In this document: piece by piece, positions 32,339 to 41,371 of the stretch
Numbering within the stretch: the stretch's first letter is position 1
Layout of the letters: the number at the start of each line of letters is the position of its first letter
Assembly (NCBI RefSeq): GCF_003097515.1
Contig: NZ_CP029188.1
Span: 5,624,531-5,688,530 of the forward strand
Source: Streptomyces tirandamycinicus
Lineage (GTDB): Bacteria; Actinomycetota; Actinomycetes; Streptomycetales; Streptomycetaceae
Direction: 5' to 3'
Length of the DNA: 64,000 nt
The notes under the pieces: generated by a model
Seen by the model: the letters and a program-made list of their open reading frames with translations, nothing else
Told to the model about the DNA's origin: nothing
The model's database searches: none
Position numbers and translations under genes: made by a program

Positions 32339-34635
32339 TCCAGCAGCGCGACCGGGCAGCCGGCGAACAGCTCCGCCAGGGGCACGGGACCGCCGCCGGT
32401 GAACTCCCGGCCCGGGGAGAGCAGATCCGCCCACCGCCCGGCCGGGAGCGGCAGCACGGTGTCCCGCCAGCCGCCCGACTCCTCCAGCCGCAGCGCCAGC
32501 CGGGTCACCGCCGTGATCGCCTCGCCTGAGCGGGTGAACGCCACGCAGTGCCCGGCCGCGGGCCCCTCCGCCACCAGCGGCGTGTAGGTGCCCGACTCGC
32601 CGAAGACGTCCGGGCGCCGCCGGCGCAGGCCCAGCGCCGCCCTGGTCACCGCCGTCTTCCCGTCCTCCTCCCGCTCCCGGAACGGCCGCCGGTTGTCCGG
32701 GTCGACCAGCGCGAGGTACTCGCCCTCCGTCCCCTGGTACAGGTCGGGCACCCCGGGCATCGTCAGATGGACCAGCGCCGCGCCGAGCGCGTGGGCCCGC
32801 ACATACGGGTCGAGCTCCCGGGCGAACAGGGCCACCTGGTGCATGGCGCGCCCGGCGGGCCCCGCCTCCACGAACTCCCGCACGGCCTGCTCGTACCCCT
32901 CGTCGGGCTCGGTCCAGCCGGTGTGCAGCCCAGCCTCGCGCGCCGCCTTCAGCAGCGCCGGGCCGAGCCGCCGCGCGTCGGGCACCCCGAAACCGGTCGC
33001 CGTCTGCCACGCCACCCATCCGAAGTGACGGTCCGGCGCCGGGGCCCAGTCCAGGCTCGTCAGCAGCCGCTCCCACCGCTCCGGGCACTGGGACAGCACC
33101 GTGATCCGCGCCCGGACGTCGGCGCTGCGCTTGGTGTCGTGCGTGGAGAGCACCGTTCCCGTGGCCGGCCAGTCCCGGGCGATCCTGCCGCAGTAGGCGT
33201 GGAACTCCTCCGGGGCCACCGCCGGCCGGCCCGGGTCGCCGCCCACCTCGTTGGCCGACAGCAGCGGGACATAGCGGTAGAAGGCCGTGTCCTCCACCGA
33301 CTTCGCCCGCAGCGCCGACGACGTCTGCGCGAACCGCGCCCGGAAGGCCCGCTGGTCCGGGCCGTCCCCGAGCCGGCCCAGCGCCAGGTCCCGGACCACG
33401 TCGACCGCGTCGCCCTCCCGGGCCACCGCGAACGCCGCCCTCGCCCGCAGCGCCGCGTCAGCCGTCACCACCGACTCGCCGCCGGTGCGGTACGGCCGGT
33501 ACACGGGCACCCGCACCAGCAGTTCGCGGATCGCGGTGCGCAGCGCCCAGGGCGCGTGGTCGCGCAGGGCCGGATCCGCGGTGCAGACCCGCTCGGCCAG
33601 CCGGGCCAGGGCCTCGGTCTCGGCCGCCAGATCGTGCGTCACCACCGCGCAGGCGGCATGCCGTACGGTCGCCCCCCAGTAGCCGCCGCGGTCCCCGGCG
33701 GGGGCGGTGTGGTCCCGGTACTGCCGGAGCAGCTCCCCGGCGCCGTCCGGATCGGTGAACAGCCCGTCGATCCGGTACAGCGCGTCGTAGCCAGTGGTGC
33801 CGGCGACCGGCCAGGACGCCGGCAGCCGCTCGTCGCCGGTGAGGATCTTCTCGACGACCGTCCAGCAGCCTCCGGTCGCCTCGTTCAGCCGCAGCAGATA
33901 GCCCTCCGGGTCGGCGAGCCCGTCCGGGTGGTCGATCCGCAGTCCCTCGACGACGCCGTCCCGCACCAGCTCCAGGATCTTGGCGTGGGTGGCGGCGAAG
34001 ACCTCCGGGTCCTCCACCCGGACCCCGATCAGATCGGAGATGGTGAAGAACCGGCGGTAGTTCAGCTCGGTGCGGGCCAGGCGCCACCAGCCGAGCCGGT
34101 ACCACTGCGCGTCCAGCAGCTCGGGCAGCGGCAGCTCCTCCGTACCCTCCCGCAGCGGGAACGCGTGTTCGCCGTAGCGGAGGGTCCGCCCCTCCACCCG
34201 CAGCGCGCCGAGTTCCTCACCCAGCCGGTCGGCGAGCACGGGCATCAGCACCTTCCCGCCGCCCGCGTCCCAGTCGATGTCGAACCAGCGGGCGAACGGC
34301 GACTTCGGGCCCTCCCGGAGTACCTCCCGCAGGGCCCGGTTGTACCGGGGGACCGCGGCCATGTGGTTGGGCACGATGTCGAGCACCAGTCCGAGGCCGT
34401 GCCCGCGCGCGGTACGGGCCAGTGCGCGCAGCCCCTCCTCCCCGCCGAGCTCCTCCCGTACCCGGTCGTGGTCGACGACGTCGTACCCGTGCGGGGAGCC
34501 GGGCACGGCCTCCAGGACGGGGGAGAGGTGCAGATGGGAGACGCCGAGGCCGGCGAGGTAGGGGACCGCGTCCTCGGCGGCCCGGAAGGGGAAGTCCGGT
34601 TGTAGCTGGAGCCGGTACGTGGCGGTGGGCGTCAT
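32320..34635 (-). CDS. treY: malto-oligosyltrehalose synthase TreY
   Basis: A 771-residue GH13 enzyme that rearranges the reducing end of maltodextrins to a trehalose unit. TPTATYRLQLQPDFPF is the typical N-terminus; YLAGLGVSHLHLSPVLEA and DIVPNHMA are barrel motifs, GLRIDHPDGLADPEGYL carries the nucleophile region, and STHDTKRSADVRAR the late Asp motif. The frame runs back to 34857, but TPTATYRLQL fixes the start at 34635. It converges on GH65 and is downstream of the debranching enzyme on the same strand, the usual treX-treY order. Confidence 0.95.
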   Translation of the reverse strand: MTPTATYRLQLQPDFPFRAAEDAVPYLAGLGVSHLHLSPVLEAVPGSPHGYDVVDHDRVREELGGEEGLRALARTARGHGLGLVLDIVPNHMAAVPRYNRALREVLREGPKSPFARWFDIDWDAGGGKVLMPVLADRLGEELGALRVEGRTLRYGEHAFPLREGTEELPLPELLDAQWYRLGWWRLARTELNYRRFFTISDLIGVRVEDPEVFAATHAKILELVRDGVVEGLRIDHPDGLADPEGYLLRLNEATGGCWTVVEKILTGDERLPASWPVAGTTGYDALYRIDGLFTDPDGAGELLRQYRDHTAPAGDRGGYWGATVRHAACAVVTHDLAAETEALARLAERVCTADPALRDHAPWALRTAIRELLVRVPVYRPYRTGGESVVTADAALRARAAFAVAREGDAVDVVRDLALGRLGDGPDQRAFRARFAQTSSALRAKSVEDTAFYRYVPLLSANEVGGDPGRPAVAPEEFHAYCGRIARDWPATGTVLSTHDTKRSADVRARITVLSQCPERWERLLTSLDWAPAPDRHFGWVAWQTATGFGVPDARRLGPALLKAAREAGLHTGWTEPDEGYEQAVREFVEAGPAGRAMHQVALFARELDPYVRAHALGAALVHLTMPGVPDLYQGTEGEYLALVDPDNRRPFREREEDGKTAVTRAALGLRRRRPDVFGESGTYTPLVAEGPAAGHCVAFTRSGEAITAVTRLALRLEESGGWRDTVLPLPAGRWADLLSPGREFTGGGPVPLAELFAGCPVALLERTDGG

Positions 34636-34860
34636 GCGAACGTACGTACCCGTTTCGAGGGCCTCTGTGTCATCGGCCGCGGCGCCGGGGCGGCCACCGG
34701 CCGCACGTTCACCTGATGCGGCGAACGCGACTCGGGCCCGGGCAGGGGCCCGGCCCGCCGACCCGCCTCGCTCCGTCGCGCCCCGCCGTGCGGTCGCCCG
34801 CACCGGACGCCCCCGCCCGCGCACCGCGGGCGGGGGGCGCCGCCGCTCCTGGAGCACGCC

Positions 34861-36981
34861 CTACGCGGGCCGCCGCAGCACCGTCAGACTGCGGCTGATC
34901 ATCCTGATCCGCTCGCCCGCGTCCACCTTCGGTCCCTGCCCCGGGGGGACGCCCTCGGGCCGGGCGGTGTCGACCACGACCTGCCACTGCAGCCCGTGGT
35001 CGACCGGAACGGCGAAGTCCAGGTCCTCGTCGCTCGCGTTGAACATCAGCAGGAACGAGTCGTCGGAGATCCGCTCGCCGCGCGGCCCCGGCTCGGAGAT
35101 GGCGTGGCCGTTCAGGAAGACCGTCAGGGCCCTGGCGTGGGCGGCCTGCCAGTCCCGGGACGTCATCTCCCCTCCCTCCGGGGTGAACCAGGCGATGTCG
35201 GAGAGCTCGTCGTGGGTGCCCTCCACCGGCCTGCCGTGGAAGAAGCGCCGCCGCCGGAACACCTGGTGGTCGCGGCGCAGCCACACCATCGCGCGGGTGA
35301 AGGCGAGCAGTGTGCCGTCCTGGTCGGCCGTCGACTCCGGCCAGCGCACCCAGGTCAGCTCGTTGTCCTGGCAGTACGCGTTGTTGTTGCCCCGCTGGGT
35401 GCGGGCGAACTCGTCGCCGTGGCTGAGCATCGGCACGCCCTGCGACAGCATCAGCGTCGCGATGAAGTTGCGCATCTGGCGGTTGCGCAGCTCCCGGACC
35501 TCGCCGTCCTCGGTCTCGCCCTCGGCACCGCAGTTCCAGGACCGGTTGTGGCTCTCCCCGTCCCGGTTGCCCTCCCCGTTGGCCTCGTTGTGCTTCTCGT
35601 TGTACGAGACGAGGTCGTGCAGGGTGAACCCGTCGTGGCAGGTGACGAAGTTGACGGAGGCGAGGGGGCGCCGGCCGTCGTCCTGGTACAGGTCGGAGGA
35701 GCCGGTGAGCCGGGACGCGAACTCGGCGAGGGTGCGCGGCTCGCCCCGCCACAGGTCCCGCACGGTGTCCCGGTACTTGCCGTTCCACTCCGTCCACAGC
35801 GGCGGGAACTTGCCGACCTGGTAGCCGCCCTCGCCGACGTCCCACGGCTCGGCGATCAGCTTCACCTGGCTGACCACCGGGTCCTGCTGGACCAGGTCGA
35901 AGAACGACGACAGCCGGTCCACCTCGTGGAACTGCCGTGCGAGCGTCGCCGCCAGGTCGAAGCGGAAGCCGTCGACGTGCATCTCGGTCACCCAGTACCG
36001 CAGCGAGTCCATGATCAGCTGGAGCACGTGGGGCGAGCGCATCAGCATCGAGTTGCCGGTGCCGGTCGTGTCCATGTAGTACCGCCGGTCCTCGGTGAGC
36101 CGGTAGTACGAGGCGTTGTCGATACCGCGGAACGACAGGGTCGGGCCGAGATGGTTCCCCTCGGCCGTGTGGTTGTAGACGACGTCGAGGATGACCTCGA
36201 TGCCCGCCTGGTGCAGCGCCCGCACCGCGGACTTGAACTCCAGGACCTGCTGGCCGCGGTCGCCCCAGGACGCGTAGCTGTTGTGCGGGGCGAAGAACCC
36301 GATGGTGTTGTAGCCCCAGTAGTTGCCCAGGCCGGCGTCGACCAGCCGGTGGTCGCTGACGAACTGGTGCACCGGCATCAACTCCAGTGCCGTGACGCCC
36401 AGTTCCGACAGGTGCGAGATCACCTCGGGGTGGGCGAGCCCCGCGTACGTCCCGCGGAGTTCCTCGGGCAGCGCGGGGTGCAGCATCGTCAGGCCCTTGA
36501 CGTGCGCCTCGTAGATGACGGTGCGGTGGTAGTCGGTGCGCGGCGGGCGGTCGTCACCCCAGTCGAAGTACGGGTTGACCACGACCGACGCCATCGTGTG
36601 CGGAGCGGAGTCGAGATCGTTGCGCGAGTCCGGTCTGCCGAAGTGGTAGCCGTAGACCGCCTCCCCCCAGTCGATACGGCCGCTCATCGCCCGCGCGTAC
36701 GGGTCGAGGAGCAGTTTCGCGGAGTTGCACCGCTGCCCGTGCTCGGGCTCGTACGGGCCGTGCACCCGGAAGCCGTACCGCTGTCCGGGCATCACGCCCG
36801 GCAGGTAGGCATGGCGCACGAACGCGTCGGTCTCGCGGAGCTCGACCGCGGTCTCGGAGCCGTCGTCGTGGAGCAGACACAGCTCGATTCGGTGCGCGGC
36901 CTCTGAGTAGACCGCGAAATTGGTGCCGGCGCCGTCGTACGTGGCACCGAGTGGATACGCCTGTCCCGGCCAGACCTGCAT
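34861..36981 (-). CDS. glgX: glycogen debranching enzyme GlgX/TreX
   Basis: A 706-residue isoamylase-type GH13 enzyme that removes branches from glycogen, giving linear chains for TreY. WPGQAYPLGATYDGAGTNFA is the N-terminal carbohydrate domain; VIYEAHVKGLT, GFRFDLAA (nucleophile Asp), LIAEPWDVG (acid Glu) and VTCHDGFTLHDLVSYN (third Asp) are all present. GGAAGAG eight bases upstream sets the ATG at 36981. It is probably co-transcribed with treY across a 225-base gap. Confidence 0.95.
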   Translation of the reverse strand: MQVWPGQAYPLGATYDGAGTNFAVYSEAAHRIELCLLHDDGSETAVELRETDAFVRHAYLPGVMPGQRYGFRVHGPYEPEHGQRCNSAKLLLDPYARAMSGRIDWGEAVYGYHFGRPDSRNDLDSAPHTMASVVVNPYFDWGDDRPPRTDYHRTVIYEAHVKGLTMLHPALPEELRGTYAGLAHPEVISHLSELGVTALELMPVHQFVSDHRLVDAGLGNYWGYNTIGFFAPHNSYASWGDRGQQVLEFKSAVRALHQAGIEVILDVVYNHTAEGNHLGPTLSFRGIDNASYYRLTEDRRYYMDTTGTGNSMLMRSPHVLQLIMDSLRYWVTEMHVDGFRFDLAATLARQFHEVDRLSSFFDLVQQDPVVSQVKLIAEPWDVGEGGYQVGKFPPLWTEWNGKYRDTVRDLWRGEPRTLAEFASRLTGSSDLYQDDGRRPLASVNFVTCHDGFTLHDLVSYNEKHNEANGEGNRDGESHNRSWNCGAEGETEDGEVRELRNRQMRNFIATLMLSQGVPMLSHGDEFARTQRGNNNAYCQDNELTWVRWPESTADQDGTLLAFTRAMVWLRRDHQVFRRRRFFHGRPVEGTHDELSDIAWFTPEGGEMTSRDWQAAHARALTVFLNGHAISEPGPRGERISDDSFLLMFNASDEDLDFAVPVDHGLQWQVVVDTARPEGVPPGQGPKVDAGERIRMISRSLTVLRRPA

Positions 36982-37045
36982 AGATAAGACTCTTCCACTT
37001 CTGATCCGGGTGCGGGGGACCTCTTCGGCCAGATCCTCCCCGAAA

Positions 37046-37055
37046 GTTGCGCAAC
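37046..37055. promoter_or_regulatory. GTTGCGCAAC palindrome upstream of the debranching enzyme
   Basis: A perfect ten-base palindrome with a central CG, about 65 bases before the glgX start. It resembles the core of LacI-family operators, which often control starch and trehalose genes in Streptomyces. No regulator gene is adjacent and the site is short, so this is tentative. Confidence 0.3.
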
Positions 37056-37713
37056 CTCCTAGGACTCACCGCCGTCCTACCGGGTGACCGCGGGTGCGAG
37101 GGGGCCCACCCGCTCGGCACGCCGATGCGCCGCCACCTGCGCAATCCGGTGCCGGCGACCGCCATTGCGGTGACGGTACGGCCGTCGGGGCCGCCTGGGC
37201 CGCCGTCACCCTGCCGGACACGGCGGGGAGCCCGGGCGGTACGCCGAGCCGGCCGGGCACCTGCTCCCGGAGGGCGGGGGCGCCGTGCCGCCGCGCCACG
37301 CGGCCGCCCCGTGGGGCCGCCGGAGGCACCGTCCGGTGCGTCAGGGCGCGGCCGTCGCCCGCACCGCCGGGGAGGCCGGAAACCGGTCCCGTGAGGGGTC
37401 CGCCGTGCCACGGCACCGCGGCCGCGGACCGGACGCCGGCATCGTCGGCGCAAGCGTCAACGTCGAGCCGCCCGCCTACCCGGACGTGTGAGCCCTCCTC
37501 GGCCTCCCCTCCGCCGCCCGGACCGGGACCGGCGGCCGGCGCCCGTCCAGCGGACCGGCTTCCCGCGCGCACCCAGGGACGTCGCGGCTATGAATCCGCT
37601 CACCCAGGCGGACCCCGGCGACCGGAACGGTGCGCCACCGTCCGGGAGTTGAGCGAAGAGCCTGTGGATCCTGCTGCACCGCGTCCCGCTACCGGAGTAC
37701 CCTTCCTTGATCG
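37056..37713. other. long non-coding gap
   Basis: About 660 bases between the divergent debranching and HEPN genes. The open frames here on either strand (for example 37094-37717) are Pro/Arg/Ala-rich with no domain and look like GC-driven noise. It presumably carries the promoter of the HEPN gene; no clear element was found. Confidence 0.5.
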
Positions 37714-37749
37714 TTGAAGACGGTGTGCGGAGCAGAAGGCGGTGCGCGG

Positions 37750-38994
37750 GTGAGCTCCGGAGGGCTTGAGCTACCCCCAGGTGACACGGGTCACGACGGG
37801 GACTCCTCCGACGCGCCGCCGGGCGCGGTCTCGCTCGCCCGGCCGGTGGACTCGGGATCCGAGATCGGGCCCGAACTGGACTGGAGCGCGGACGCCTGGA
37901 GCGAGGTGCGCACCCGCGCCCAGCGGGCGGGGCGGGCGTACATCTGGCTGAATCTGGTCGAACAGCGGCTGCGCGCCGTCGTGGCCGCGGTGCTGAGGCC
38001 CATCTACGAACCCGTGCACGGCGAGGAGTGGGTCGTCGCCGCGGCGGGCCCGGCCGGTCAGGAGTGGGTCCAGCGGGCCGTCGCCGTACGGGAGGTCAGC
38101 CGCCGCAAGGGCTACCTCCTCGACCCGGCCGACGACAACGTCCTCAGCTTCCTCACCCTGCCGCAGCTGCGGGAACTGATGGTCCAACACTGGCCGTGCT
38201 TCGAGCCGTACTTCGACGACCGGCGCGATGTCGAACTCGCGCTGGACGAACTGGAGGTCGCGCGGAACGTCGTCTCCCGCAACCGGGCGCTCAACGAGAC
38301 GGTGCTGGCCCAGGCCGAACGGGCCTCGGCACGGCTGCTGGAGATCCTCGGCAGCGGCGCCGGCGTGCCGTCCGCCGACCGGCTCCCGGTGGACGCGGTC
38401 GAGGACCTGGTGGGAGACCGGTACGCGGACGTGGTCTCCATCCACCCCGACCGTGTGCGGCTGCAGCGGCAGCTCCCCGCGGAGGACCTGTTCGGCGGCG
38501 CCCGGCGCCTCGACGCCGTCGGCATAGGCCTCAATCTGCTGGTGCAGAACTTCTCCGGGCGCCGGCTGGTGCGGCTGGCGGAGTCCGGCTGCCGGGTACG
38601 GCTGCTCTTCCTCAACCCGGCCAGCAGCGCGGTGAAGCGGCGCGAGCGCGAACTCGGGCTGCGGAAGGGGGAGCTGAGCCGCTCGGTGGAGATGAACATC
38701 CTCCACACGAGGCGGGTGCGCTCCCGGCTCCGCGACCCGGGGGCGTTCGAGATCCACGTCTTCGACGAGACGCCGCGCTTCACCGCGTACCTCGTCGACG
38801 GGGACGGGGCGGACGGACTCGCCGTGGTCCAGTCGTACCTCCGGCGGGCACGCGGCATGGAGGCGCCGGTGCTGGTCCTGCGCGGCGGGGGCCGGCCGGT
38901 GGTGAGATCGGGTCAGGACACCGAGCACGGGCTGTTCCAGACCTACCGTGAGGAGTTCGAGTCGGTGTGGGCCGACTCCCGGCCGGTGTCCTGA
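37750..38994 (+). CDS. SAV2148-type HEPN domain protein
   Basis: A 414-residue protein of a family conserved in Streptomyces. The start SSGGLELPPGDTGHDGD at a GTG and the segment LDWSADAWSEVRTRAQRAGRAYIWLNLVEQ match the SAV2148 group as I recall it, where an N-terminal HEPN domain precedes a C-terminal DUF5919-like domain. The C-terminal half includes NLLVQNFSGRRLVRLAESG, VRLLFLNPASSAVKRRERE and IHVFDETPRFTAYLVDG, resembling a phospholipase-D-like fold. HEPN domains are often RNases or RNA-binding. Role unknown. Confidence 0.85.
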   Translation: MSSGGLELPPGDTGHDGDSSDAPPGAVSLARPVDSGSEIGPELDWSADAWSEVRTRAQRAGRAYIWLNLVEQRLRAVVAAVLRPIYEPVHGEEWVVAAAGPAGQEWVQRAVAVREVSRRKGYLLDPADDNVLSFLTLPQLRELMVQHWPCFEPYFDDRRDVELALDELEVARNVVSRNRALNETVLAQAERASARLLEILGSGAGVPSADRLPVDAVEDLVGDRYADVVSIHPDRVRLQRQLPAEDLFGGARRLDAVGIGLNLLVQNFSGRRLVRLAESGCRVRLLFLNPASSAVKRRERELGLRKGELSRSVEMNILHTRRVRSRLRDPGAFEIHVFDETPRFTAYLVDGDGADGLAVVQSYLRRARGMEAPVLVLRGGGRPVVRSGQDTEHGLFQTYREEFESVWADSRPVS

Positions 38995-39135
38995 ACCGGC
39001 CGGGGTCCCGGGCCGGGCCGCGGGTACCGGCGGACCGGGGAACGCCCACGGGGTGCACGCGGCGGACGGCCCCTGGAACGGTGTCAGTGCCGCGTGCGAG
39101 AGTTCTTCGTCAGCAGGACCGACAAGGGGGGACGG

Positions 39136-39840
39136 ATGACCTGGCACCGCGAGCCGCTGGTGGGCTTCGACCTGGAGACGACGGGCACGGACCCGCTCTC
39201 GGCACGGATCGTCACGGCGGCGGTCGTCACGGTGGACGGCGACGGCACCGTGCAGCGGCGCACCTGGCTGGCGGACCCGGGCATCCGCATCCCGGCCCAG
39301 GCCACGGCGATCCACGGCATCAGCAGCGAACGGGCGGCGGCGGAGGGCCGCCCCGCCGGGGACGTCGCCGCCGAGACGGCGGCGGCGCTGGCCGGGTACT
39401 GGGCGCGGGGCGTGCCGGTGGTGGCGTACAACGCGGCCTTCGACCTGACCCTGCTCGCCGCCGAACTGCGACGGCACGGACTGCCGCCGCTCCGGGACCC
39501 CGCGCCGGTCGTCGACCCCTACACCATCGACCGCGCGATCGACCGCTACCGGCGCGGCAAGCGCACACTGGAGGCGGTCTGCGCGGAGTACGGCGTGGTC
39601 CTCGACGACGCGCACGAGGCGTCGGCTGACGCCCTGGCGGCCGTCCTGGTCGCCCGCGCGATAGCCGACCGGCACCCGTCCGTCGCCGCGCTCACCCCCT
39701 CCGACCTCCACGCCCGACAGATCCGCTGGTACGCGGAATGGGCCGCGGACTTCCAGTCGTTCCTCCGCCGCAAGGGCGAGAAGGACGCGGTCGTCGACGG
39801 CACCTGGCCGCTGCGCGCCCCGGCGGCCGTCCCCGGCTGA
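39136..39840 (+). CDS. DnaQ-type 3'-5' exonuclease
   Basis: A 234-residue DEDDh exonuclease. LVGFDLETTGTDP is Exo I with the metal-binding Asp and Glu, VVAYNAAFDLTLLAAEL is Exo II with Asp, and DDAHEASADALAA is Exo III with His and Asp. It resembles the epsilon proofreading subunit of DNA polymerase III but is separate and short, so it may act in repair or RNA/DNA trimming. GGGGGGACGG gives the ribosome site for the ATG at 39136. Confidence 0.92.
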   Translation: MTWHREPLVGFDLETTGTDPLSARIVTAAVVTVDGDGTVQRRTWLADPGIRIPAQATAIHGISSERAAAEGRPAGDVAAETAAALAGYWARGVPVVAYNAAFDLTLLAAELRRHGLPPLRDPAPVVDPYTIDRAIDRYRRGKRTLEAVCAEYGVVLDDAHEASADALAAVLVARAIADRHPSVAALTPSDLHARQIRWYAEWAADFQSFLRRKGEKDAVVDGTWPLRAPAAVPG

Positions 39841-39946
39841 GCTGAGCGCGCCCGGCAGCCCGTGCGCCCTCGCGCGCCCCGCCCGTCGCCGGCGGACCGC
39901 GTCGGCCCGGTCCACACGCGAGGACCGGCACCGCGGCCCGGGACCG

Positions 39947-40798
39947 TCAGAACGGGTGCCAGCGGGCCTCCGGGTCGCCCTCGCGCAGTGACGCGACACG
40001 GCGGCGGAACTCGGCCAGGGCCCGGGGGTTCGTGGGGGCGTGCTGAGCCACCCAGGCGCAGCTCGCCGTCTCCCGGGCGCCGCGCAGCACCGTGCAGCCG
40101 TCCCATTCGCGGACGTCCCACCCGTAGGCGCGGGTGAACGCCTCGTACGCCGCCGTGCCGAGCCCGTAGCGGTCGCGGGCGAGGACCAGGACGACCAGGT
40201 CGTGCTCGCGCAGATCGGAGGAGAAGGTCTCCAGGTCGACCAGGATCGGACCGCCGGGCCCGACCAGTACGTTGCGGGGGAGCGCGTCGCCGTGGATCGG
40301 CCCGGGCGGCAGGTGCGGCGTGAGCGCGTCGACCGCCGCCGCGAAGCCGTCCCGGCGGGAGCGCAGATAGGCCGCGTCCGCCGCGTCGATCGCGTCGCCG
40401 GCGAGCCGCAGCCAGCGCTCCACGCCCCCGAGCAGTTCCCGCCGCGGCAGCGCGAACGGCGCCTCCGGCAGTGTGTGCACCCGCCGCAGCAGCGGCGCCA
40501 GATCACACGGCTCGGCCGGGCGCACGGCCTCCGGCAGCCGGTGCCACACCGTCACCGGATGGCCCTCCACCAGGCGTGCCTTCGGCTCCGCGGCCCGCAC
40601 CGCCGGGATGCCCACCGCGGCCAGCCACTCGGACACCGCCAGCTCGCGCTCCGCGCGGTCCAGCAGATCGGCGCTCCGCCCGATCCTCACCACGGTGTCG
40701 CCTGCCGCGAACACCGCGTTCTCGCCGAGCGCCAGCAGCTCCCCGTTCCGCGGCAGTCCGGCCGCCGCCAGCACCTCCCGCGCACGTGTCTCGTCCAT
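39947..40798 (-). CDS. aminoglycoside phosphotransferase-fold kinase (APH family)
   Basis: A 283-residue APH/choline-kinase-like protein. The N-lobe has LLALGENAVFAAGDTVVRIGR; the catalytic loop is PPGPIHGDALPRNVLVG with the Asp and Asn, followed by PILVDLETFSSDLREHDL, where the usual metal-binding Asp is present. Members phosphorylate many small molecules, not only antibiotics, and resistance is not implied. The ATG at 40798 is chosen because GACAAT lies seven bases before it; an ATG at 40807 is also in frame. Confidence 0.87.
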   Translation of the reverse strand: MDETRAREVLAAAGLPRNGELLALGENAVFAAGDTVVRIGRSADLLDRAERELAVSEWLAAVGIPAVRAAEPKARLVEGHPVTVWHRLPEAVRPAEPCDLAPLLRRVHTLPEAPFALPRRELLGGVERWLRLAGDAIDAADAAYLRSRRDGFAAAVDALTPHLPPGPIHGDALPRNVLVGPGGPILVDLETFSSDLREHDLVVLVLARDRYGLGTAAYEAFTRAYGWDVREWDGCTVLRGARETASCAWVAQHAPTNPRALAEFRRRVASLREGDPEARWHPF

Positions 40799-40805
40799 GG
40801 CGCGC

Positions 40806-40811
40806 ATTGTC
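40806..40811 (-). promoter_or_regulatory. -10 element of a probable leaderless transcript
   Basis: GACAAT read on the minus strand, seven bases before the ATG at 40798. Confidence 0.4.
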
Positions 40812-41340
40812 GCATCCGCGCAGGTGGGGGCGGCTGGCAGGGAACCGGCGCACCGACGGGGCGTCAGCGTGACGCAGAGAGGGGCGGTCTGCGCCCTCGC
40901 GCTGCGGCCTCCTCCCGGCGGGCCGCCGTGCAGTGACCGCCATGGGCCTTCGGCGGAGCGTAAACCTCCCTTGCGGATCAAGCCGATCCTCCCGGACGCT
41001 CCGGGCCACTCACGGCGGTTCACGGCGGTTCCCGCTTCCCGGGAGGCTTTCGGCCGTGCGCCGATGCGCGACCTCCGCGCCCGGCGGCATGCGGGGCGGC
41101 GTATACCCGTATGCGCCGAGGAAACGCGCCGATTACCGCATGGGCACAATTCCTTGACGCCGATTCCGTGTTTGTGGAGGGATTTCGACCGCATGCACGC
41201 ATGGTGAAGTCCTGGCCGATTCCCTACGCCACACCCCTGTTGATCACGTCACAGCCGGATGAAGGTATTGATCTCGGACCGTGAATCGGTCAGGGTTTCG
41301 ACTCAGTCCCGGAAGGTCTTCCTTCCCAGGGCCAATCCCC
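40812..41340. other. non-coding gap upstream of the subtilase
   Basis: About 530 bases with no credible gene on either strand. Composition shifts from GC-rich near the kinase to more A/T-rich near the protease, where a TATTGAT sequence near 41266 could be part of its promoter. I see no clear paired -35. Confidence 0.5.
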
Positions 41341-41371
41341 CCACAAATAATGACGAGGAGAACCCCTCTTC

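Noticed and set aside
37094..37717. A 207-codon frame in the gap before the HEPN gene
   Set aside because: Pro/Arg/Ala/Gly-rich with no motif, no ribosome site and no natural start; treated as non-coding.
37771..40506. A 911-codon minus frame spanning the HEPN, exonuclease and kinase genes
   Set aside because: It crosses three well-supported genes and several gaps and shows no domain; it is a composition artefact.
39947..40798. Antibiotic resistance gene
   Set aside because: The APH fold is shared by many kinases of ordinary metabolites; nothing in sequence or context points to an antibiotic.
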